64,000 nt of DNA from Anaerolineae bacterium (GTDB lineage: Bacteria > Chloroflexota > Anaerolineae > Anaerolineales > UBA4823). Position numbers and translations under genes: made by a program. Where the stretch lies: contig QOQU01000013.1 of the NCBI GenBank assembly GCA_003327455.1, positions 62,001-126,000 of the forward strand, read 5' to 3'. The notes under the pieces are model-generated. The model did not search any database. It was not told where the DNA came from and saw nothing but the letters and a program-made list of their open reading frames with translations. Shown here piece after piece: positions 27,634-36,503 of the stretch (the first letter of the stretch is position 1; each line of letters opens with the position of its first letter).

Positions 27634-27667
27634 ACTATAGCATGTATGATTGACAATTCACTGACAA
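27634..27667 (-). promoter_or_regulatory. Pho-box-like promoter of the three-gene secreted protein operon
   Basis: Minus strand: TTGTCAG and TTGTCAA start 11 bp apart (27661-27667 and 27650-27656), then 11 bases after TTGTCA comes TATAGT (27634-27639) preceded by TGC, an extended -10. The arrangement is identical to the promoters at 18121 and 20798. Confidence 0.55.
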
Positions 27668-27810
27668 AAAAGGTGTTTGGAAACTTTTCAGGGCGTTTTA
27701 TTCAGCGCCTTTTCCGAAAAGATAACTATGGAGGCTTTCATTTCTCTGGATAGATGGGGAAAAGGTGCTTGTTTTCTCGTCTCATTGGTTGATTAAACCA
27801 GGCAACGATT

Positions 27811-28041
27811 ACCAGGCAAGCCTGGCAGTATGTTTTAGGAGTATCGCCGACCTACTGGTCGGTCGAGTCAGGCAATAGAGACCAGGCAAGCCTGGCGGTA
27901 TGTTTTGGGAGTAACTCCGACCTTTGGTCGGTCGAGTCAGGCGACAGAGACCAGGCAAGCCCGGCGGTACGTTTTGGGAGTAGCGCCGACCTGTGGTCGG
28001 TCAAGCCAGGCGACAGTTAACAAACAAGCCTGGCGGTACGA
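27811..28041. repeat. 70-bp tandem repeat with two hairpins per unit (3.3 copies)
   Basis: Units start at 27811, 27881, 27950 and 28020 (last one partial), 69-70 bp apart, and are about 85-90% alike by eye. Each begins with the inverted repeat CCAGGCaaGCCTGG and has a second inverted repeat, CCGACC...GGTCGG, about 40 bases in. The changes between copies mostly fall in the loop of the second hairpin. The DNA is noncoding in all frames. It could be a REP/BIME-like element, a protein-binding array or a small RNA. Confidence 0.8.
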
Positions 28042-28194
28042 GATGCCAGGCTTGCTTTGTGTTACGTGAGAGTTGATCAAGCAGGCGCTCTGGGGTAAAA
28101 ATTTATCAACAATACTGTTTCATAGATAGGAACTCCCACACGCAAGCGCTTTACTTCACGACCGAAGCTCTCTTGGTCATTCAATCCATCAACT

Positions 28195-28263
28195 GCCCAA
28201 CAGTCTTCGTCATTTGTTTTGTGATGTGCAGTGGAACAACATCACCTGCTCACTGTGTTGGGT
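28195..28263 (-). other. Possible attC-like site
   Basis: GCCCAAC (28195-28201) and GTTGGGT (28257-28263) are 69 bp apart and pair over six bases. The interior contains a perfect 7-bp hairpin (GTGATGT / ACATCAC) but not the TGCGCTTC-type arm of the better sites. It lies 3' of the gene ending at 28414, the correct side. Chance occurrence is possible. Confidence 0.35.
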
Positions 28264-28413
28264 GTTAGCCTGTAATGCCATTTTGTTTTAAATGAGTGCT
28301 TCCCTTGTTCAATACGAAACGCTAATTTCCTGTCACCAAGGGTAAATAGATCTGCCTGAATGGGGCAAGCTTAATCAGCAGGGGATAATCCTTCAACAGC
28401 AAGTTGCTTATGA

Positions 28414-30906
28414 TTAAGGCATCACCGTCATGTGAGTGATGAGAAGTTGTTGAAAGCTGTGCAAGGGATCCAGTGCTGTTGCCACATATCCGGCGAACCC
28501 CGGCAGTTTTACGGTTGCGTTAACCCCAGGATCTTCATCTACTGCTATGCCATCATTCCATAGAGCTACCAGATAGTTCTCATCAGGTAACGAAAATGTG
28601 TAACTGACTACATTGGTAATCGTCGTACTGATCTCGACCGGGAATTGTGTAACTTCAGCCCCGGAATATATAGTGGACAGATTACGGATTACAGTAAAGG
28701 CTCTCGGTACATGCGGGGAAGTGCCAGCTCCGGCCACCAGGCCCAAACCCAGATTAATGATTGTGCCGCGAGCAAGGTATTTGGGCACCGTATATTCTGT
28801 GTGCATCGGAAACCCGGGATGTCCGCAGTCATACCCGGGGCTGCACCAGTAAATTTCGTCTGCGCGAAACGTGCCAGTGAAACCATTGGCATAGGCATCT
28901 CTTTGAAAATCTCGTACGATCTGGGGATAGGCATAGTAATATTCTCGGTGCTCCGCGTGCTCCGGGGAGGTGCCAAACATTGGGTGGAAGGAGATCACAT
29001 CTACCAACGGCAGAATATCTGATTGAATGATGGTGTTGATGTACGCCTGGCAGTAGGGATTCATCAGATAAGAAACGGCCCCAACCACGACCTTTGCATC
29101 CGGATCAGCAGCACGGATTACCGGCACAGTACGTCGGATCAGTTCCACGTAATCGTCCGGCTCAATAAACTGGAAGGAGGTGCCCATGTTATCTGGTTCG
29201 TTCCACAATTCGTAATACTTAACACGTCCTCTAAAGTGAGTGACGATATAGTGTACGTAATCGAGGTAGCGTTGAATCTCTTCTTCTGTGGTGAAACGTG
29301 ACGGGATAGGTGGCCAACCTTCCGGGTGGTTCTCTTTATCCCAAAAACTCAACCCAAAGACGACATACACACCATTCTGGCCAAGCAGGTCAATCCAGGC
29401 GTCATCGATCTCCTCGATGGTGTAGTCCGAACGGGTCCAATCAATGGGTTCCTCCCCCTCGTTGAGGTAAATATGCATCCCTTTTACGCCCTGATCGAAA
29501 ACTTCTGCCTGCTGGTATGCCTTAAATGCTTCATAATCCATGCCCGAGTCGTGGGGTGTGGCGGTATGACTGGAGATATGGTTTTCCAATAACTCAACCG
29601 ACTGCCTGGTACGAATAGTAGAGATATGGTTGCGATTGTCCACTTGAAGGATCGTTTCAACGCCCGATCCACTTGTCGGAAGGGAGAAAGCACTGGTATT
29701 GCCGGCTGCATCGGTGGATGTAGCTGTCAGGTGCGGGCCAGTAAGGGCTGTCCCTTTGTTGAAGATGAAATATCCCGCTGCGTCTGCCTGTACGACCCCT
29801 TCGAAGATGCCACCTTGATCGTCTTGATCTGAAAAAATCTCCACCTGGCACCCCGGGCAGGCAAACCCCATAACCATACCCGAAGTCAAATGAAACGCCA
29901 TTACACCGGGAGCCATGATGCCACCATTACTGCCATCGGCTAACTCGATACCACCACCATTGCTAAAGATCCGATTTTGGGTGATGGTGTTCCCTCTCGA
30001 GGCCGCAGTATGCATGATCATTCCTGTGGAAAGGTTATACGCAATGAGATTACCTGGCCCGACAGTATTATCCCTTGCCCCATCATGGAACCAGACCCCG
30101 TTAAGGTCATTGGGAATGGGAGTGATTCCATCTTTCGCAACGCCGATCCAGTTCTCTCGAATGATGTTATAGCTGGTTTCGCTGGTGCAACAGGCCTGAA
30201 TCCCCATTGTATTTCCACCAATCACGTTGCCCTGGATCAGATTGTGGTGGGCAGCATTGAGATGTATGCCATCTCCTTCATTACCCCAATCGAGTTTGCC
30301 GGTAGGGTCTACGCCAATCAGATTGCCCTGGATCGTGTTCGAAAACGTACTGGTGCCGATCATCCCAATTCCCTGAGCATTTTTACTCACCAGGTTACCC
30401 TGTCCATACGGCCCAATACCCACACCAGGATCGCCGCCAATCCGGTTATGGGCCCCGAAAATACCTATACCACTGCCGGAGAAGTTGATGATCTGCAAGC
30501 CCCGCACCGTCACTCCATTCGCTTCGATGGCTAACCCGGTGCATGGGGAAGCGATGGCGTTTCCATCCAGGATCACACCAGCGTTACTGGCATCAATCGT
30601 CAGATTGTCTTGGGTAATCGTCGGCAAAGCACTGGTTAACGTGATCGTCTGCGGGTTTGATGGTGGGAATACTGAAGGCAAAAAAACTATCGTATCGCCA
30701 TTTGAGGCATTGAGTAGAACCTGGCGCAAGCTACCAGGCCCTGCGTCTGCATGGTTAGTTACAGTCCATAAACTGGCCGGGGCTGGGCGATCCCCGGCAA
30801 CGCTATGGTAATTTGCGCGCGTCATCGTGACAAGAAAGATGACTCCAAGGATTGAGATGACACTGGCAATAAAACGGTAACTAAACCCCTTACTTGCCAG
30901 TAACAT
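28414..30906 (-). CDS. Beta-helix fused to clan GH-A glycoside hydrolase-like domain
   Basis: An 830-residue secreted protein. After a signal anchor, residues ~45-330 are a right-handed parallel beta-helix with the 'TVTNHADAGPGSLRQVL' entry and 'NRIGGDPGVGIGP', 'NTIQGNLIGVDPTG' rungs. Around 330-420 lies a Big-like linker ('GFACPGCQVEIFSD'). From ~440 a TIM-barrel domain follows with 'YYELWNEPDNMG', whose Glu is the clan GH-A acid/base residue; 'FRADEIYWCSPG' supplies a candidate nucleophile. GH39/GH5-like families share this arrangement. There is no YLPL tail. It is isolated, with ~400 noncoding bases upstream. A secreted polysaccharide hydrolase is the best inference. Confidence 0.7.
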   Translation of the reverse strand: MLLASKGFSYRFIASVISILGVIFLVTMTRANYHSVAGDRPAPASLWTVTNHADAGPGSLRQVLLNASNGDTIVFLPSVFPPSNPQTITLTSALPTITQDNLTIDASNAGVILDGNAIASPCTGLAIEANGVTVRGLQIINFSGSGIGIFGAHNRIGGDPGVGIGPYGQGNLVSKNAQGIGMIGTSTFSNTIQGNLIGVDPTGKLDWGNEGDGIHLNAAHHNLIQGNVIGGNTMGIQACCTSETSYNIIRENWIGVAKDGITPIPNDLNGVWFHDGARDNTVGPGNLIAYNLSTGMIMHTAASRGNTITQNRIFSNGGGIELADGSNGGIMAPGVMAFHLTSGMVMGFACPGCQVEIFSDQDDQGGIFEGVVQADAAGYFIFNKGTALTGPHLTATSTDAAGNTSAFSLPTSGSGVETILQVDNRNHISTIRTRQSVELLENHISSHTATPHDSGMDYEAFKAYQQAEVFDQGVKGMHIYLNEGEEPIDWTRSDYTIEEIDDAWIDLLGQNGVYVVFGLSFWDKENHPEGWPPIPSRFTTEEEIQRYLDYVHYIVTHFRGRVKYYELWNEPDNMGTSFQFIEPDDYVELIRRTVPVIRAADPDAKVVVGAVSYLMNPYCQAYINTIIQSDILPLVDVISFHPMFGTSPEHAEHREYYYAYPQIVRDFQRDAYANGFTGTFRADEIYWCSPGYDCGHPGFPMHTEYTVPKYLARGTIINLGLGLVAGAGTSPHVPRAFTVIRNLSTIYSGAEVTQFPVEISTTITNVVSYTFSLPDENYLVALWNDGIAVDEDPGVNATVKLPGFAGYVATALDPLHSFQQLLITHMTVMP

Positions 30907-31305
30907 GGACGGCCTCCTTCCAATACTATCCTGGTTTCAACGGCCTTGCAATTTACCTGTGCTACGCTTTGTAGGGCAGGTGAATAAATGGGCGGGTTAG
31001 CCCGCCATCTTACTTACCGCAGATTTTATCCGGTCATACTCCTAAATCACGAACTCTACTTTTCGCACAGGCCATCCTAACTTAAGGTCAAGTCGTCGTA
31101 TCTTGCGCAATTGACGTTTGTCATCCGAAACAGAGAAAGTTGTGCTCTCTTTACCGAAAATCTGTCTCCAACCTCGAAGATCAACGACCGCATGCTTTTA
31201 TCTGCCAGAAACTTGCCCGAACCCCTAAAGCAAATCATCCAGATCAGATAATGATTATTTGTAGTATAAACCGACTTTATCTGAAAAATAAATTTAACAA
31301 TCCAA
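30907..31305. other. 399-bp gap without a supported gene
   Basis: An inverted repeat GGCGGG-tta-CCCGCC-type hairpin lies near 30990-31006 and could act as a weak terminator for the gene on its right. A 91-residue minus-strand frame at 31077-31352 overlaps the carbonic-anhydrase-like gene and resembles no family. I see nothing else here. Confidence 0.4.
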
Positions 31306-31707
31306 TCAATTCTCTCTCGCAACTGAGAGCTCTTCCACCTCCCAGTTTTCATTCACCCACAAGCCGATGATCTCCATCTGAGGGTATCTCTGACGCAAGA
31401 AGGCGACTGCCTGGTAAATATGCAAAATTTGAGTATCGCGCGGGTTGGGGTTGCCGGCACAATCATGATGCCCAACCACGGCAATGCCGCAAGAGCGATG
31501 GGCATTGACCGAGATCGATAGCTTGGCTAAAACTGACTCAACCAGGTTTGAGGGGCTTTGTTCGGCAATGACTTTGTTGACACCGGCTTCGGTAATCGTA
31601 TCCACATAGGTCACCCCAAATCTTTCCCGCACGTAGTAATTGACCGGTAACTGGATGCGCCCGTCCATACAACCGACTACTGTACAGAAACCTTCTCTGG
31701 GTTGCAT
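31306..31707 (-). CDS. Small beta-carbonic-anhydrase-like protein
   Basis: A 133-residue cytoplasmic protein. 'VVGCMDGRIQ' provides the Cys and the Asp-Arg dyad, and 'AVVGHHDCAGNP' provides the His and Cys, i.e. the CxDxR ... HxxC zinc-site pattern of beta-carbonic anhydrases. It is much shorter than housekeeping enzymes (~200 residues or more) and lacks the N-terminal helices. Members of this small subgroup are not all proven to hydrate CO2, so a zinc-binding role is safer than a claimed activity. It lies 48 bases after the sulfotransferase gene. Confidence 0.7.
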   Translation of the reverse strand: MQPREGFCTVVGCMDGRIQLPVNYYVRERFGVTYVDTITEAGVNKVIAEQSPSNLVESVLAKLSISVNAHRSCGIAVVGHHDCAGNPNPRDTQILHIYQAVAFLRQRYPQMEIIGLWVNENWEVEELSVAREN

Positions 31708-31755
31708 TGCTCAATCTCTCCTTATTGCAATATTTAGAGGAAATCGCTCATAATT

Positions 31756-32625
31756 TTACCAATCCTGATCCTTCTCATACCCCAGGCGAATCAAAAGATC
31801 GCCAGCAACATTTTTGAAGGCGTTTTTGTTTGCCTCGCTGAAGTATTCGCGCCAGTTGCCCGGTTGGGCTTTGCGAAACGTGCCCGACCGCCTGGGAACA
31901 ATCGCCTGTTCCAACGCCGTCAGGGCTCGTTCCTGAGGGACACGGCACTCAAACCCTCGCTCTTCCAGATAAGCCAAAATCCGTGAGAGAGCCTGGCGCC
32001 GATTGAGTATCAAATCCTCGAAGCGCACACAGAGCACCCCTGGCGTCTCCAGCCAGCCGAGATAATCCAGATATTTCTGGCGCACACCCGATAAGCGGGC
32101 ATCCGGTTCATCTACACCATAAATGGCGGCATTCAAACGCTGCTCCATATCCTGCAAGCGTTGAGTATAGTATGCGTGCATGCCGTGCCCGCGGTGGATC
32201 TGGGTGGCGTAAAAGACATGCGAAACCAGCATGTCGCGCGGGTCGCGATAGACAAAAATGGTGGCATATTTCGGCTGAGTCAGGAGCGAAAGAAATGGAT
32301 CGCGGGCCTGCAGATACCCATAGGCAATATCGCCAGCCCGCAAGCGCTGCAGATTGCGCACGGTTTCGGCGTCATCCAGCTTGCGGTTGTCCTCAGCGCG
32401 AGTAAGCGGGGGAAATCCAGGGTTGACAAAGGGCGCAATGGAAGTCAAACCTTGCAGGACCTGAATGATCAGGTGAGAGCCCGATTTGGGCATGGCGTTG
32501 CCGACCACAGCCGGCAGGCTTGCCTGGTAACCGAAACCCCAACGCAAGCCGGCAATCCAGCGGCGCGCCTCCCAGCGCAAAGTTTTCAGAGGCACTTTCA
32601 TCCAAAGCGGGAATGAAGACTTCAT
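31756..32625 (-). CDS. Sulfotransferase domain protein (second of two paralogues)
   Basis: A 289-residue PAPS-dependent sulfotransferase. 'NAMPKSGSHLIIQVL' (~44-58) is the 5'-phosphosulfate loop and 'VYRDPRDMLVSHVFYA' (~126-141) the 3'-phosphate motif. Later 'RRSGTFRKAQPGNW' and 'RLGYEKDQDW' match the paralogue at 8405-9295 in position and sequence. It is transcribed after the DUF4910 peptidase-like gene (48 bases) in what looks like a second glycan-modification cluster. The acceptor is unknown. Confidence 0.85.
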   Translation of the reverse strand: MKSSFPLWMKVPLKTLRWEARRWIAGLRWGFGYQASLPAVVGNAMPKSGSHLIIQVLQGLTSIAPFVNPGFPPLTRAEDNRKLDDAETVRNLQRLRAGDIAYGYLQARDPFLSLLTQPKYATIFVYRDPRDMLVSHVFYATQIHRGHGMHAYYTQRLQDMEQRLNAAIYGVDEPDARLSGVRQKYLDYLGWLETPGVLCVRFEDLILNRRQALSRILAYLEERGFECRVPQERALTALEQAIVPRRSGTFRKAQPGNWREYFSEANKNAFKNVAGDLLIRLGYEKDQDW

Positions 32626-32673
32626 TGATCCCCTCGCGTTCTGACAAGATGATAATCCGACAGGGATCGCTTC

Positions 32674-33969
32674 CTACCGTCCGGCAAGCGTCGAACGAGA
32701 GAAGGAAACCAAACCCTTTTCGTGAAAAAGGGAGACGACCTGCCAGACCGCTTGAAAGGAAATTCCCAGTTCGTGGGCAATATCGGAAATGGTATGCTCT
32801 CCATCACAGCGCTCCATAATTTCAAACAATCGCAAATTGCCTTCCGGGTTGGTGCGATAGTCGATCCAGATGCCATAGCCGGAAAGGAAGATTTCACCTT
32901 TGAAATGATTAACGATCACCTGATCTCTCTCCCAGGCTTCGAGCAGCCCCAGGACAACTTCTCGCGAGGCTTCCAGGCGTTCCTGAGAGACAATGGCAGG
33001 TGTATCCAGGCTGGAGTGATACTCGCGGTAGGGTTGGGGTGGATAAGAGGGCTTCTCCACCCGCGAGAGAGACAGCATGGGAACACGCACACCGGGCGCG
33101 TTGAACTGCCGTTCGTCGTTTGGGACGATTTTCCGATAAGCGCCGGTGTAACCGGCTGGATCAAGCCCTTTGAATGCGGCTGCCAGACAGCGATCCACCG
33201 GGCTCTGGGGCTGGAAAGAATGTTGTAACGCATGGGGGCTATCGTTGCCCAGCATTTCGAGGAACAAGCCGCCGACCATTTGAGGAATCAGCTCTTCATG
33301 ATGACTTAAGTAAGCCACGGAGCCAATGGTTTCTGGCACAATCAAGAACCGATAGGTGTAATAGGGTTTGGGACGGGCGAGCAAATGGCGCATCACCTCC
33401 AGACCGACGACCACACCGGTCAAGTCGTCATTGACCATTGCCGGGTGACAGAGGTGGGCAGCCAGCATAAAGGTCTGCTCACTCTCGCCGGGCACAATGA
33501 CCTCGCCAACCTTGAGTGTGCCGGGTTCAAAGGTAGTGCGAATCACAACGCGGTATTCTTTTTCGCTCAGAGAGTCTTTAAACGTCTGGGAGCAACATAA
33601 ACCCCAATCGCGTTGATAGTACTTGAAGACAAAGGGAATGGCATCGGGCAGGGTGGGATGAGTATGCAAATGGGCAGATAACTCCTCGCGGCTGACGATC
33701 CCCTCAAACGGCAGGGAATAGGAAACTACGTGCAAGGGGTGATCGGCAGCATCGAGCAGGCGCCTGCCGCTCAAGGTTTCCAGATAGGCTTCATGACAGG
33801 TCCATTTTTCGGGAATGCGCCACGTCCAGCACGGTTCGCCGGTGGGATACTCGTGAATGGTCATTGGCACTTCTTTCGCCAGGCGGAAAAGCGCCTGATC
33901 GAAGCCATCCGAAACCAGGTCACGGCGCAGAAACCAGAGTTCGTTGATCAATTCTATCATCGAGGTCAT
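32674..33969 (-). CDS. DUF4910/DUF2172 aminopeptidase-like protein with winged-helix C terminus
   Basis: A 431-residue protein of the DUF4910 family. 'FMLAAHLCHPAMVNDDLTG' supplies the His and Asp metal ligands of an M28-like zinc peptidase fold, with further candidates in 'IVPETIGSVAYL' and 'YREYHSSLDTP'. The last ~80 residues ('DGEHTISDIAHELGISF') look like a winged-helix domain. Relatives recur in polysaccharide biosynthesis clusters, where they may deacylate or process sugar-linked amino acids; the substrate is unproven. It precedes the second sulfotransferase gene. Confidence 0.75.
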   Translation of the reverse strand: MTSMIELINELWFLRRDLVSDGFDQALFRLAKEVPMTIHEYPTGEPCWTWRIPEKWTCHEAYLETLSGRRLLDAADHPLHVVSYSLPFEGIVSREELSAHLHTHPTLPDAIPFVFKYYQRDWGLCCSQTFKDSLSEKEYRVVIRTTFEPGTLKVGEVIVPGESEQTFMLAAHLCHPAMVNDDLTGVVVGLEVMRHLLARPKPYYTYRFLIVPETIGSVAYLSHHEELIPQMVGGLFLEMLGNDSPHALQHSFQPQSPVDRCLAAAFKGLDPAGYTGAYRKIVPNDERQFNAPGVRVPMLSLSRVEKPSYPPQPYREYHSSLDTPAIVSQERLEASREVVLGLLEAWERDQVIVNHFKGEIFLSGYGIWIDYRTNPEGNLRLFEIMERCDGEHTISDIAHELGISFQAVWQVVSLFHEKGLVSFSRSTLAGR

Positions 33970-34124
33970 GACTTATGAGGTTCGTAGTTGCTGAAATATT
34001 GTATAGGTTATCTTTGGTTTACAGACGATTATACTCGCGACTTGGTTCGGATCTGGTTTTCGCTTGCTTCTCCCCTTCATCTATCCCGCAGCATTCCAAA
34101 TTGTTTTGTTCTTTCTGCTGCTGA

Positions 34125-35638
34125 TTAACGATTGAGAAGAGGCAGATATACGCAGGAGTTGGGTGGTGGCTGGGGATCCTTGAGCAGGATAACACCGTTC
34201 AAGGCCGGGATGGTGAACTGATCTCCCAGACTTGCCGTCTCCGGTTGTTTGAAGTTTGCATGCTCAAGCAGGCGGGCTTTGCCATCCGGGACGCGAATAG
34301 TCTGCTGCTGTTTGGTGGGATTGACCACCACCCAGCCGCGCTCAAACTCCCTCTGCCACAGGCCATTGGTCAGTTTTTGGGCACTCTGGCGCGGTAATCC
34401 CAAGTGCAAATAGCGCGGGTCATATTCGTCAAACCAGTATGTGCCGCGATATGCCCATAGCGAAAAGTAAAAATAAGTGTTTTGACGCAGCGGTTCATGA
34501 CCCAAAAGATAACTGCCTAAGCTGTACCATAACCATTTCCACCCACTTTGACAAATTCCCTCTGCGCAGAAACTCTGTTCCATTGCTTCGGGAGGATTAT
34601 TTTATAGCCCGGCGGCAAATTCATCGAAACGATGGCGTAAGAGTTAGCATTTTGAAGGGTACGCAGCTTCTTCTCCCAGGTGTCTAACTGGATACTGCCC
34701 GTGCACAAAAAGCCGCACTCTTCCAGCGCCGTAATCCTCAGGCGTTCGTATAATTCGTGTTGGGCAGGGTAAGCAATTCGCCAGGCATTCACGCCAAACT
34801 CCAGATTGCGCTCGCGGAAGTAGGGCACCGCCCGCTCAAGAAATTGATGATAGTGTTGGCGCCATAGATCCTGGTTGTATGCACCATTTTGATAGTAGGT
34901 CTGGGGGTGATCAAGCTGCGAACAAACGCCGTTGTTGTAAGAACTTTCAGCACACCATCGATTGCTCCAAGAAACACCGTACTGCATTCCATCGGCAATG
35001 AGCCCATCGGTGTAGGTGCCTTTCATATTATTGATGAAGTTAACCCAAATGTCCTCGAAATTGCGGCGCATCCAATATTCCTGCCAGTTGGGATTGCCAA
35101 TCTCCATCGCTCGTTCAACTGGATACGCAAGTGAGAGCAGATAGTCATTTGAAAAGACCCCCAAAGCCGTCCAGCGATCGGTGGCTCCCTTGCCATGATT
35201 TTGCTTAATCCAATCCCATCCATCTCCAATGGCTCCCCAATAGGCAGTGACATACTGCCCGGGCCCCATACGGAAAAGCATAATTTTGGTGCGGGGATTG
35301 AGGGTCTTGATCGTTTGAAAAGCATTAGAAGGTCTCTCACACCATCTCGAAGAAGAATGTTTATCAGCCCCTGTGATCAGCAGATCAAACCTGCTTGCTT
35401 GCTGCACCGGGTAGCAGCCATTCGGTTGCGCTTTTCCGAAGCTACCAAATAATATTTCTGTCGTAAGGACGAAAGGAAGAGGATTGCATGATTCACTTGC
35501 AGCGTTAACCAACGGATCGGCAACTACAACCTGGAAGCGTCCCATTGAGAAAAGGCAAACGCCTATCAGCAACACCATCATAAACAAATTCCGTCCTGTA
35601 TTCCTGAACGCTGCACGGAATTCAGATAGCTTGCCCAT
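34125..35638 (-). pseudogene. Secreted glycoside-hydrolase-like protein, frameshifted, with YLPL tail
   Basis: Two overlapping minus-strand frames (34517-35638 and 34125-34583) make one product. The 5' part has a signal peptide and a TIM-barrel-like domain with 'IMLFRMGPGQYVTAYWG', 'GTYTDGLIADGMQYG' and 'LEFGVNAWRIAYP', resembling putative glycosidases of the GHL15 type. The 3' part contributes the barrel end ('LWYSLGSYLLGHEPLRQ'), a beta-sandwich and the tail 'CVYLPLLNR'. The switch must occur within the 34517-34583 overlap, needing a one-base indel. It is either a recent inactivation or a sequencing error. The catalytic Asp candidates lie in the upstream piece. Confidence 0.6.
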
Positions 35639-35759
35639 GTTTGACCCTCTCTTACATAAACAACCTGGGGGACCTTACTATATAATCCTATCATCTTTCC
35701 GTGCTCAGATAGAGCACCTGACAAAAATGTAAGGTGCTTTGGAATTGTCCCTAAGAAAA

Positions 35760-36494
35760 TTATCCATACCGTTTGTGCAATTCTACCGGTTCATAGACTT
35801 TTCTGACGCGCAAATTCAGCATCTCCACAAAGACCGAAAAACCCATCGCAAAGTATATGTATCCTTTCGGTATATGCTGGTGAAGACTTTCGACCACCAG
35901 GGTAAAGCCTATCAAGAGTAAAAATGACAGGGCAAGCATCTTAACGGTCGGATGACGTTCCACAAAATCGCTGATGGTGTCCGATAGAACAATCATGCAG
36001 GCTGCCGCTGTCACAATCGCCGCCATCATGACCGGTAAGTGATCGGCGATCCCTACGGCTGTAATCACCGAATCCAACGAGAAAACCACATCTAAGAGTA
36101 AAACTTGAAGCAAAACTCCTGTAAAAGTTATTTTTCCCTGTCGAGAATGGCCTCCGGTCACCCCTTCCAATTTCTGGTGTATTTCACTGGTTGCTTTGCC
36201 CAGTAAAAATAAGCCGCCAGCAAAAAGCACCAAATCACGTCCGCTGACTTCAAAACCAGCCAGGCTAAAAAGCGGCTGAGTCAATCGGATAATCCAGGAG
36301 AGTGAAAGCAGGAGAAGCAGGCGCGAAATCACTGCCAAACCTATTCCACTGCGCCGAGCACTTTTCTGTTGAGGCACAGGTAATTTACCGGCCAGGATGG
36401 AGATAAAGATCACATTATCTATCCCCAAGACAATTTCGAGCGCAGCCAGGGTGACAAAAGCAAGCCAGGTTTCAGGATCGGTCAGCCATTCCAT
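35760..36494 (-). CDS. TerC family integral membrane protein
   Basis: A 244-residue protein with about seven membrane helices. 'LAALEIVLGIDNVIFISIL' is the TerC core with its membrane acidic residues, repeated in 'LLLDVVFSLDSVITAVGIAD'. TerC-like proteins are implicated in metal (Mn) export and metalation of secreted enzymes. The gene follows the acetyltransferase gene by nine bases, so it may be the last cistron of the carrier-protein operon, where a metal supply role for extracytoplasmic enzymes would make sense; this link is inferred from distance only. Confidence 0.85.
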   Translation of the reverse strand: MEWLTDPETWLAFVTLAALEIVLGIDNVIFISILAGKLPVPQQKSARRSGIGLAVISRLLLLLSLSWIIRLTQPLFSLAGFEVSGRDLVLFAGGLFLLGKATSEIHQKLEGVTGGHSRQGKITFTGVLLQVLLLDVVFSLDSVITAVGIADHLPVMMAAIVTAAACMIVLSDTISDFVERHPTVKMLALSFLLLIGFTLVVESLHQHIPKGYIYFAMGFSVFVEMLNLRVRKVYEPVELHKRYG

Positions 36495-36503
36495 ATCAAA
36501 TCC

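Larger units (their letters stand above)
27443..28413. other. 971-bp noncoding stretch: promoter, 70-bp repeats, attC-like site
   Basis: The left fifth is the leader and promoter of the secreted-protein operon. The centre (27811-28041) is a 70-bp tandem repeat. The right third contains an attC-like pair of boxes at 28195-28263, 150 bases after the stop of the beta-helix/glycosidase gene. No open frame has a plausible start and ribosome binding site. Confidence 0.5.

Noticed and set aside
27811-28041. Tandem repeats considered as a CRISPR array
   Set aside because: Units are contiguous 70-mers with conserved sequence throughout; there are no unique spacers and no cas genes.
31077-31352. 91-residue minus-strand frame
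   Set aside because: It overlaps the start of noncoding DNA and the carbonic-anhydrase-like gene in another phase, with no family pattern.
31448-31456. GCCCAAC word inside the carbonic-anhydrase-like gene
   Set aside because: Inside coding sequence with no partner box; chance.
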